Shown in pieces: positions 49,301 through 60,884 of a DNA stretch of 64,000 bases. How positions within the stretch are numbered: the first letter of the stretch is position 1; each line of letters begins with the position of its first letter. The stretch covers positions 62,001 through 126,000 of the forward strand of contig JAJKFH010001473.1 in NCBI GenBank assembly GCA_023333565.1, read 5' to 3'. Both the position numbers and the translations under genes were made by a program. This stretch comes from Puffinus mauretanicus. Its lineage: Eukaryota; Chordata; Aves; Procellariiformes; Procellariidae. Below the pieces are notes generated by a model. It was not told the DNA's origin, did not search any database, and was given only the letters and a program-made list of their open reading frames with translations.

Positions 49301-52300
49301 TGTGAACTTTTTCAAAGCATTGTACAAGTATGGTTCAATGGCATGTTTACTGGGGGAGGGGATTAGAGCCGCGTAAACCCACAAAGGAGCTGTGTTCTGC
49401 ATGTATAATACCCAAATCTAGAGAAACAGTCCCTCAGCGTTAATCCTAATGACAGCGTCTGAAATGCTTCTTTAGGCAAGACCCAGTTAGAGCACAGGGA
49501 GAAGTTTGAGAGTTGCAAATCCCTCTGAAATGTGCGTAGGTTACAAACTAAATCTGTGCAACGCCGTGACCTGGGTGGGGTCCAGGAGGGACTGACAGGT
49601 TAGCGCTGGTGACTGGTCCTAGGAGCTGGTGTGTGCCACTTCACTGCTACCCTGCAATTAGGAAACTGACCTTGGAGCTTGGCATCAAGGGCAGACAACA
49701 CCACAAATCAAAAATTTAACAGGCAGCGCCGGGGGAAGAGAAACACCCTGCCCACAGCAGCAGGCAGATAGAAAGTCAGGCTGGTGCCATGATGCACAAA
49801 GGAGCTGGATGAGTCTATTGTTCAGTGTCCGAGCAACCCCCTTCCATGGCCTTACACTCCTCAGCAGGATCTTACAAGATTTTTCCTTACCAGCATTGTT
49901 TACTCGGTAAAACAAGACTCTAGTTACGTGCTGCAACAATTCAGCGGCCCCTTTCCTTGAGCAATACGCAAACACAGCCTCTTCTCTAATCACGCTACCT
50001 CCAACTCTGCTCAAGTCTCTCCCTCTTAAAATCGAGTACAGCTTTTGCAGTTCGGTAGGAACCACCACACAAAATGAGCACAGAACACGTCTTTTCTCCT
50101 CGTCAGTGTTATCCGTACGCGTACACCATCTCCCTTCTTACTCAGTTAATTACTGCCCCAGGTTCACAGTAAGTTCAGAGTCCTTTTACACAGAAAGTAA
50201 AGGTGTAAGCGTCCTCCCTTCTCCAATTCCTCTTGCTTGCAAAAGTGGAAAATGCTAGTCAGCTCCTTGAGATCTGGGAAGACATTCAACACTTGTGAAC
50301 AAACCGACAGCCAGCGTAGTGTGGAAGTGAACAGCGATGAATGGCTGAATTTATACTCCCACTAATAACCACGATCAGTGTTAATCAAGACAGAACAATG
50401 GATCTATAAAGGCTCACAGGGACTCAAATCCAACCTGTTTTACCCATGTCCACTGCACACAGATTTATGTGGCCAAACATTCAAACCACCGCTATATTTT
50501 TCAGCCATAAACAGTGCAAGCTTTTACTCCAAAGAATAACATCCTTACCTGAAAGCACAACCACCGCATCCAAACCTGACATTTAGCATTGGTCTCCCCA
50601 CCACAGGAAACCGGGGCAGCTATCCAGCAAGGAGATCCCCATCTCTGGAGGGCAGAGGCGCTTTCCAAGCAAGAAAAAAAGCCAAGTGCCTTACAGGAAA
50701 GTTTCAGACAAGCATTGCAGCCCCAGAGTCCATCACGGACCGCTCCGAAACACTGGCTCCTGGGAGGCAAGTTTGCAAGAGCTCCGATGAGCCCGTCCCT
50801 CCTTGGGTCCTCCCCTAGGCGGGTCCTTCCAGGAGATCCAGGAGCTGTAACCCGAGTCCTTGCCGCCTTCATGGAGGCCAAAGCCACTTTCCAAGCATCT
50901 CCGGTTCTGACTGGAGCGAGTTAGCTCCGATCTGCCAGCATCACCCTCCTGGACCGTTCCTGCTGGCAAGGTGTTGCTCTGTGGGAACTGGCACCCTCTG
51001 GTCCCAACGCTCCCACCGCGCCGGTTCGCCCCATGGTGAGGGCTCGCTTGCGCTCGCCTGCTGCCCCAGAGCCTTTGCCCCACCGCAGGAGGAGAGCAGA
51101 TCTTCTGAATGACCAGGTGTGATCCCACGATGGAGGAGCTGTCTTGTCTTGGCACCAGAAGGCTGTTTTCCTTGCCTACAACTACAGCACCCACATCTCA
51201 AGCGGACTGTCAGGTCAGGATATGGCCCCCCACATCCACTACAGCAGCCACACTTGCCCAGTGCAACACAAGAAACCTTGAAATGGGTAAGAGGCAGGGA
51301 GAAGGAGATGCCCTGAGACACAAGGGAAACTGAGGCACAGGCTGGAAAGGATTCCCCTGCTGCAACTTGGTAAAAGCGGGTGTCACTGCTAGAAAGAGAG
51401 CTCACACTTTGATATGTCAGTCTAGCTAGTCCTTGACACATCTGAGATTAGCTTACCTGCTAAGTACTGTACAAATACCATCAGCACCCTTAGCGCTAAC
51501 AAGCCATAGCTGTATAAATTATGAAGGAAAAAACCCACTGAGTTTGCAACGTCCATTCATTTAAATTTATGCCTGCTGCTCTTGCAAAGGCCCCAGCAAT
51601 TTCCATTCGCCTCCAGTTTCCTATTCTCCCACCCTCCTCCGACCATCATCTGTTCCCCAAGGAACAATGTTATCACCAAGCACAACCCTAATCTGCTGCC
51701 AGTCCCATACACCGATACACCACACCGTAGAGCTTGGCAGAGCCAAGTAATGTTATGTAAAACAGGCAGGAGATTTACAAAGAGAGCCCAGCACAAAGGG
51801 GAAGAGATAGGGCCAAAGATCCAAGGACACATTAACAGAGCAGGGCAGCCAATAAATGGAAGCAGAGCGGTAGTGACACTGGCAGGAGAAGAGGTGGATG
51901 AATAGCACAGGCTGAGATAGCAGAGAGTCCTGCAAAAACTGAAAATTGCACCAGGCTCCCTAAATTCTACCCTGTCGCCCTGCAGCCTCCAAAGGCCAAA
52001 ATCATACCAGAAAGCTCACGAAAGCTATAAAAACTCGGAAAGAGCCTATCATTGCCACCGCTTACAAATTCTGCGCCTTCAGACCAATGGTGCCACCCGC
52101 AAGACAGTACCAGGCACAGGGGCCTTTCACAAGATTTCCATATGCATTTTTAGAAGCAGTAAAAACTGCACTAACAGGTATCCCAGAGTTCTTTCCCAAA
52201 AGAAAAAAAACAATCTTTATTTTAACAAGCTTGCTTTCTCATAGCAGAGAACAACCAAGTTACCAAGAATTCCAGTCCTAACACGGAGAGCCAGAAGTCC

Positions 52301-55300
52301 TTACTGCAACTAGACAGATATGCAGCAATATTACAGTTACAAGAAGTCATTTCAAATTTGAAGTGTCTTACTCGAGTGACACAGGACAGACCCTTCACCT
52401 TCCCACGAGGCATTTATTATCCTTTTGGTTACACAATTAGTTTAAGACCAAAGAGACCCAAGCTGCAATAAAACAGCCTCCCCGTGTCCCCAGCCCACCC
52501 TTTGGTCTTCTCCAGCACTTGTGCTGCCAGCAATAGGTTTAAGTCACAGATCCAACTCTCCACGCTGGTGCACAAGAAGCAGAACCCAGGTCAGAGCAAC
52601 CGTTTGGCAGCAGCGCTGGCTTCGATAGGCTTCAGACCGTTAGGAAGCCACACATGCTCTGCAGCTGTGCAGTTTGGGATGGCAGCAGTCTAAAAATACT
52701 TTTGATTTACTCGTTCCTTTAAGGTTTCAAGCCGGCACTCAGCGAGTGCTTTAGAGGCAACGTTTTCATACAGAAACACCCAGAGCAACCAGGAAAACAG
52801 CCCAGCATAACTGGTTTCAACTGAAGTGTCAACAGTTCATCACAATAGCTCAGCACGTCAGACAGACCCAGCGAGTTCAGAGCACCCAATGCTGACAAAG
52901 GGTCAGAAGCACTTTTGCAACTCAGTCCCCACACACCAGAGTTGGGACAAAGGGGGACACAAGAAATGTCAGACTGGATCAGGCCAGGGAGCCGGTCACA
53001 GATGGTATCTACTTGCATAATGGAGGTGAGAGAATATTTCAGGTTTCAAAGCCCTGACCTTAATAACAGCAATTTTTCTAGTCCCTTTGTCTAGAAAAAA
53101 ACTAACTTTACTTCTCTGCATAACAGAAGTTTGGGAGTCTCTTTATTTTCAGGTTTGGGGGATATTAGAAGGAACCAAGACCCATTTAGTTTGTGTCTCT
53201 AACCATATGATACACAAGTTTGGGCCCCACACAGCCCCACCCTTTCAGGGTGCTACCTGCAAAAACCAAAAGTCATTGCACCTGAAAACCTCACATCAGC
53301 TTTTGCAGCCAATGTAATGATTTCTTAAAGACTGAGCTCGGGTATCTTCCAACAACGATACTTCTGGGACTGAGTACCAGACCCTGAACACAGGCAAGAC
53401 CAAGGAGACCAGATACCCATCGTGTCCAGCCCCTCTCTCCCCCCTTCCCCTCCAATCGCTCCGTGAGTTTTCCTGTTTCCACCAGTTCAGAAGGGGCTCG
53501 TAGGGTGTTGTGCAGCGTTGTTCCTCCCCCAAGCAGAAAAGCTGCTCAACCTGATCTTGATGCAGCCGGCAGATCTGATCGCATTCTGGTGCCCAGCAGA
53601 GAATTGGTAGAGAAACATTTCCAGAGACCACAGATGTTTGCCTCCCCTTTATTAGACTTCTATTTTTCAAAGTGAAGTTAATTGTTTTAAGAGATTTTGC
53701 ATTTTCAAACAAACTTAAAGCCAAGATTTTTCTTTAAGCCTCATAGCTGTGACTGTTCCCGTGGATGACAATCTGAAGGTTTGTGTTGTGTTTTTTTTTT
53801 TTTTGCTGAGACCCCTCTCCTGGAATCCCAGGAATGTTAAAAACCTTCTGGAAGGAGTCATGTCATCGTCTCCCCCCCCAGCAGATCTCTGCAGAGAACC
53901 AGTTGCTCAAATTAATACTTCCCAAGTCCCAACTGGCCCAGAGATTCCCAAACCCTCAGTGAGGAGCACTCCCTTGAGTACAACAAAACGACAACACGGA
54001 TCGTACAACGTCAGCTAACAGCCAAATCTTTCAATGGAAAGCGGCATATACATCAGCGTTAAAAATGCAGGAATTTCCTAACACCCACTGCTGCTGAAAT
54101 GCAGCCAACTCTGAGGTGGAGCAGAGCTGTTGTTTGCAAGCCTACAGCATCAAAGAACACTTTTCGAAAAAGAGGTAGGGAAGAAATCCATGCCCACTGC
54201 CGCCTTGCCTACAACAGGAATTTTCTTTCCCTCCAGCAAGTTAGCAACCATTTACAATCAGTTCTCCAGAACAAATCACAAAGAACCTGGAAAATTCCTC
54301 ACCCCCTGTCACCTTCCTGAGGTTTGCCCCGGCTGCGTTTGGACCCTTAGAATCGAGGCATTTCCATATTGCAGACAACACCTTGAACTGAAGCAGGAAG
54401 ACCGCTGAAACGAAACATAACATTGGATCTTGTCACCTTTGCCGTCCAAGATGGAAAAACCGCTGAGAAAGAGTAGCCGGGATATTCCCTCAAATGCATC
54501 CGGGTCCTGGCAAAACAACACTCTTACCTTCCCCAGGTAACTATCCTGGAAATGGATTTTGGTGGGCTAACCTCCTTCTGCACAGTTACTGGCTATTCCA
54601 GCACTCTCCAAGATGAAAACATTTGTTCTGCAGCAGAGGAGAGAAAACAGGGCAGGGGAGGGATGAGAGGGTTATTTGCAGTGGTGTTTTGTTTGGAGTC
54701 GGGATGGTCTAGGGGCCCCTCTGCTGCTGCTCCTCCTAATTCACACAGGAAGAAGGAGATTATCCTACTCGGAGACAAGCAATACCGAAGGCAGAAGCAG
54801 CAGTTCAGAGAAAGAATAGCTTGGCCTCCGAATGATGTCACATTATTAGAAGCCACAGCGAGGTTAAAATCAAGTCGGGATGCTGTGTTTACGAAGCAGG
54901 ACTCGGCCTCGTCTTCACCCAAAGATAATTTCATCTGGCACTTCGCACTATTGTCAATAAAAACAAAACTGGGTGGAAATTCCCTTCCTGTGAGCCACAT
55001 GCAGGCAGCCCTCAGCTCCGTCTCCGTTTGCAAGGAGGCTGCACGCTGCCTTGCTCTGAACTCCTCTGATCTTGGCTGGCACCCAGCAAGATGAAGTCTC
55101 CCTGGTTCGTTGGCACTCGCTGGAAAGTCAGGGAACTTTACAGGCACTCAAGCTCCGCGTGCCTCAGCCTTTGCTTTTATAGGGATTATTTCTGAAAACC
55201 CACTTCCCCCATGTCTCCATTTGGTTTAATGTCAGATGCCTGCAGCTTATGGCTGGAGAGCCATAAAAAGCATTTAACATGCCTTTCCGCTTAAGTCTGG

Positions 55301-58300
55301 AAAGGAAAAACAAAACCAATTCAGAAAAGCCTCCAGCTACAGAATAAGCAGATGCAGCTTTATCTTGAAAAAGAGCATCAGGGACTGACACATAGCTACT
55401 ATCCCTGAGCAAGAAAAGGGAATATCTGGCCCTTCAAGGAAATGTGACTTCCTCCACAGAATTAGCCTTTGGGGCAGTCTTGGTCAAGCAAAATTCTCTG
55501 CAACATGGCTTTTTCCCAGGTCGGCGAAGATTTCGGCTCACTCTGGGGATGTTTCATTATGCCCACAACTGCTTCATCAATGGACTGAATCACATTAGCA
55601 AGTCTTGCATTTTTTCTCAAGAATCAGCTCCCACAAGAGTGAGGTCATGGGGAAAAAAATTACAACACCCCCGCTTCAAACAAGCAAAAGGTATGTTCAG
55701 CACAACCCTTCCTTCACAGATCTTTCCCCCACCAAGTCCCTTGAACACATTCAAGCGATAGCTAGCAAACCTTTCCTGTTCTGCCTTGGTCCGGCAGCCC
55801 TGCTCCAAGACAAGGTCTTTCCTAGGCAGACCCAGCTGCCTGGTCAGCAGCCAAAACCATTTGGTTTTCGTGGCCTTCACCACCAGAGCCTGGATTCTCT
55901 TTGCCCTTTGCGTATCGGTAAGCGTGGGGTAACTGAAATGATTTCGATAGATTCAGGCCGCAGTCTGGCCCATAACATTCAAGGTTTCCATTGCAAATGA
56001 AATGGTCTTTTCTACTTTTGTTTGCGTAATTCCTCACCTTCTGATCATTTTTGGTGATGTTTTACTAAATTCCTAAAACCTTGAGCTTTTAGGCACATTT
56101 CTAGTGAAAAAAATATTACTTCAGATGCTGCCTTCTGTTGCAAAGCAACACAAAAGCTCTTGCTCCTTCTAAGAAAAGTCTTCCCTTAACTAAGTCATTC
56201 TCGTAAAGGGCATAGGAAGTCCACACGTTCATTTATGAAACAGATTTATACTGAAAAATACAACTCCCTTGAAACCCGTTTATAAGATACCTACAAAGCT
56301 GACTGTCTCCAGGGCCCTGGATGCCAAGTATCTGAAACTCGCTGCCTAAGCAAAGCTTGAATTACAGCTCTACACATCTTTTTTTAAAATAAATGATAGA
56401 GGAGAGCAGCCAGTGCCCTGAAAGGATTCCAGCCACAAGCTGCGGGCCTGAATGCGTAGACATGCATATTTAATTTAGTTCATTCCCGACTTTCCTTTGC
56501 AAGTGCTTTTCTTGAATGCCCTGAGGTTACGACACCGAGGGGCATGCCTGCACTGCGATACAGTGTGCTTCCATCCTTTCATTTGGAACTCAGCATCTTT
56601 AGCAAAAATTCCCCAAGCAAAGTGTTTTCTGAATTTCAGATGTGGGCGTTCTGGCTGATCAGAAATTCATAAGCCTGGTTTACTTGCTCTCCCATCTTCC
56701 ATATGGTTATAGGTACCATTACTCTGTACGTTCACAAAGCCAAGAAAATTACAAAACATAGCGGGGCAGGGGGGAGAGGGAAGAAGAAAACAAAAGCTGT
56801 TTGTCTGCAGCAGCACGAACTCTCAGCAAGACATGCAGAGGAGCTCACTTTTCACTGCCTCATCTGCCCAGCGCTCTGCCTCAGCCGATCTGCTAGCTGA
56901 CTGTTGGAAGACAGCTTTCAAAGTAAAATAAAACAAGAATGCAATAATACTGATGGATCTTATACCCTGCAGTATTCCAGATGTGTTAAAGTCAATGTCC
57001 AAAGTATGGATAGGAATAATTTCATTTGACTCTAAGCAACAACGTACACAGCCACTCCTGCTGCTAAACCACTCGCTATAGCGCGAGACGGGAAAACAGC
57101 TTAGAAGGAGGAATAAAAGTAAATTTGGTGCCTGCTAGTAACTGCCAGAAGAGCAAAGCAGGACACAATGGCCTAGGCTGATCTTTAGCAATAACTGAGC
57201 AAGGAAGCACCCTGCACAAGGGTAACACGAACACTGCTCACGCTAAAGGAATGAAACCTCCCACCCAAATACAAGCCTGCGTTGTGCCCAAGCTAGCCTC
57301 AGGGAGACAGCAGCCACCATTTTACAAATAGCTGCTTCTGCTGGCCCCTTCTTGACTCGGGGAAAGACCTTTCCTATCTGCTCACGTAAACATTCAGCAA
57401 CAGCTTATCTCCTTGCAAGCATTCACTCAACATACGCTAAGGGCATATATGTGTGCATGCTACACAGCGACCACTGGGATTTGGCTTGCGCTGAGCACAC
57501 ACGTCCCAGCGACTCCTCTCAAAGCAGGCAGCAGATGACCTACAAAGGGGCCCCAATCTATAAACCAGCTTCTTGCGATACTACCTAGTATTTGGATTGT
57601 TTTTGAGAAATAACAAAGACTCTATAACATTTCACACTTTGAGAGGCACAGCCTGATAATCAAATATTCTTACCCTTAGAGGATGGATTCTGCAAAGTGT
57701 AAAGGCTCCTAGAAAAAGCCCGCTCCAGGGAAACCAGCAATAAAACCCGCTGAACTCCCATGTTCCTCCATCACAGCCTCAGGCTCTAAGCAAGCCAGTC
57801 ATCCCTGTCTTTATATTCTAGGGATGCTGGTTCAAAGGCGAACAATGAAGAAGTGCTAATGGTTCAAAAGGAAGCACCTGTGAAGGAAGCCTGTTCCCAG
57901 CTAATAAATGGCCTGAACTGTCTTTTTTTGCAGACTCTCCTTCTGGGGGTAATTTTAAGAAGTATCTGACAGGTGTGTTTTAATCTCTATTTAGCTTCTC
58001 CAATTAAAGATAAGAAACAACAGCACAAAACTTAAAATGAGGAAGGAAAAAAAAAAAAAAGAAAAAGAGAAGGATGGCATCAAGAATTGGACCAGAGCCT
58101 TGAGCTCCTTAAAAAAATGTAATGACTTTTGCCTTGCTTTGTTAGAACACTGTAAAGGTAATCTCTCAGCAGTCTCTGCTGGAAAAACCTGGAAAGTTTT
58201 CCCCTCCAGACTCCTGATACCTGCTGGTCTATTTGCTTTGATTGATGCTAAACTAAAGAGCTCCTTTTTCTGAGGGCAGGAAATTTGGGGCAGAATTTGT

Positions 58301-58586
58301 TAGTAGCCTGATCGCAATTAAAAACTCGGTGATCAGCAAATCACAAATGCTGACTGGCTTCTCCAAGAAAAAGGAATCTCTTGGTCCCTGCTTAAAATTG
58401 TCAGGTGCTTGAATTTTCCTAATTCAGTTCAGACTCCAGTGTATGCAGCCCAGCTGAGATCCTTATTTGTGAAGACCTGGGGCCTTTAATTTCCTTAATG
58501 AGGAGTGATTGATGCTCAGAAGCACATTGACTGGCTGAGATGAGATGGTTGCATTGTGCTCTGAATTCACATTGGCTGATTTAAAC

Positions 58587-58603
58587 AAAAAAAAAAAAAA
58601 AAA
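58587..58603. repeat. A17 homopolymer
   Basis: Seventeen A in the LPAR2-GMIP interval. No adjoining retroposed sequence or target-site duplication was noticed. Confidence 0.85.
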
Positions 58604-59577
58604 GAAAGGCTTAAAGTAAGAAATTGGTTTATGGGTTGTTTGGCTGATAAAAGGTTTCTTGAGAGGGTTGCTATGGCTTTGTATACCAATTACACAGAAA
58701 ATGTTGCTGTCCTCTGCGGTGTAGCTCTGAGTCGGAGGGTCAGACAGCCACCTATGTAAGGTGCTGCTGTGAAAATAGGGTATTTGTAAGATCTTCTCTG
58801 CTCCTACTTTGAATTGGGGAATGAGGTGGTTCCTTGTGAGTGCTTCCCAGGACTGTTGCCTGTCCCTTTCCGCACATAAATACAGCTGAGGCTGTTCCTT
58901 TGAAGTGAAGATGCAGCCTCAAGGAGGTGGGAGGGATTGAGGAAATGATGCTTCCCTCCCTGCCAAGTTTCTTCTTAAATTCAGCGTCTCAGCTTCCAAC
59001 CCAAACCACGTTAGCTGTGGCTGGATGACAGAAAATCCCCATCCCGAGCAGGAGGAGAGATGTTTCGGACCCTGCATCCAAGCTTTCCCCGTGCGAGTGG
59101 GACCTGGCAGCCGTGCAACTCCGGCTGGAAGCGTTGCTTTGGCAGCTCCGACCCTCAACAAATCACCAGCTCTGCGGAAAGCAGCAAGTAATGAGGAGTT
59201 ACAAGGTAAGAGCAAGCGTGTTTTCTCTAACAGCGTTTTTGTATGTATTGGACTGCTGGAAGGAAAACTGGAGGGCAGTGGTGGATGATAGCAGTTGTGT
59301 TTTACAAGCCCCTAACACTTCTCCTGTGTAGAATGAATCTCCTATTTAACTATTTAAGTGTGCAGCAGGAAAAGGAAACCAGGGTTTTTACCAGGGATAT
59401 TATTCTAGCTCTGCTGGTTCCTCAAATTATAAATTCTTGTGGGCAAGCGTTACCTTTGTTTTATAGAGACCTGAGTGCACTTGGCACTGTTAATAATAGT
59501 CCAGTAAGTGTTTACTTAAGGCTTCCCTGTTCACATTTAACAAATACAGGATAACCTTATAATAAAACACCCAGTAA

Positions 59578-59583
59578 TTTATT
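59578..59583 (-). terminator. GMIP: Candidate GMIP poly(A) signal AATAAA
   Basis: TTTATT on the + strand, about 1.3 kb after the GMIP stop codon. It is the first perfect minus-strand AATAAA noticed downstream. The assignment is by position only. Confidence 0.4.
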
Positions 59584-60884
59584 ACAGACGTTCTACAGTA
59601 AAAGATAATTTAGTATTCAAGGATTCAAAGCACTGTATTAACAAATATACATTGCTCCAGAGATGTAAACTCTCTTTAGCCTGAACTGTACAAATACTAA
59701 GAATAGAACCTTAGTATTTCTTCTACAACTTTATGTTTTGGTCCTGTTTCTTAACAGTCTTTTGATGAGACAAAAGAAATTCGTAAAGCAGATTTTTTAA
59801 CCTCTTGAGCTGTTTGGGGAAAGTGTGATGTTTTCCTTTAGCATTTTGTTCTGGCGTCTTCATATGTCTCCTAGTGTCTTTGCAGCCGATGGTAACCATT
59901 GAAATCTGCCCTAGTGCAGAAGTTTTTACGTCGTCGTCTGAATTTCGTGCCGTATACACAACCAAACACCAAGGAAATCTGCAACACCGCCCATCCTGTA
60001 ATGCAAAGCTATCCCCGGGAGCGAGCGGTGCGTGCGTCACGAGATGGCACTATAGGACAGGGTCCTCCCTGTCCTCACCTTAAAATTTGTCGGACAGAAA
60101 ATCCGCTGCAGGGAGGCAGAAAGGAGCATTGGGGTAACCCACCTGTGGGTGACTTGGAGACCCAGCAAGTCAGAGCAACCTCATCTTAGACCCAAGAAAT
60201 CTTCTTATCTGCTGGGGGTTCAGGGCTTTGCCGCCTCCGTGACAACAGCAGCTTCACGTGGAAGCATTGCAGAAGCTCAGCGTGCTTTGAGGGAAATAGA
60301 ATTAATGTTCTGGAGAAATGGGGTCCAGCTCAGAGTACGGCAGCGTCTTTTTCCTTTACAGATGGCTTTGTGCTGACTAGCAAGTTGAAGCTCCAGCAAT
60401 GGAAGCAGAAGGATCTGGAGTACATGAGCTTTGCCCGTGTACCCTGTTCTAGTACACTCAAAAAGTGAGTTACGCTCAAAAATGCTGTGAAATAAAAATG
60501 ACAAAAATCAGTACTTGTTGCAGCTGCCAGAAAATGACCATTTGGGAACATTTTCTGTTCAATGTCCTACATTTCTTCATCTTTCTAGCCAGGCAATCTG
60601 TGTTTCCTCTACTTCTTGCATTGTCCTTCATGCCAAACAGGGCGTGTTCCAGAGAGCGAGCCATTGGGCTTGCTTCTTACCCATCCTGGGGGTTTCTTAA
60701 CAAATAAAAAGCATATCCTGGCTAGCTGAAAGCCTGCCAGGTAGTTCACAGCAGGTGCCTTTTCTCCAGCCTGCATGGTAAATACAAACAGGACGTTATT
60801 CTCACCCCATCGCTGTTCCTTCTTTCAGGATTTCAGTCCTCTCTCCCTTTCCATTGCTATTATCTGTTACGCTTAGGGGTTTTT

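Larger units (their letters stand above)
46374..60884. other. Region between LPAR2 and GMIP (14.5 kb)
   Basis: No coding gene recognised. It must contain the LPAR2 5' UTR exon(s) and promoter, and at its right end the GMIP 3' UTR. A CA run sits at 46422-46433. Moderately GC-rich sequence at about 50730-51080 is a weak promoter candidate for LPAR2. A CAAGATGGC YY1-like motif lies at 48151-48159, and TGATTGAT at 58506-58513 matches a PBX-HOX site. A runs lie at 58047-58060 and 58587-58603. No CR1 copy was seen. Confidence 0.55.
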
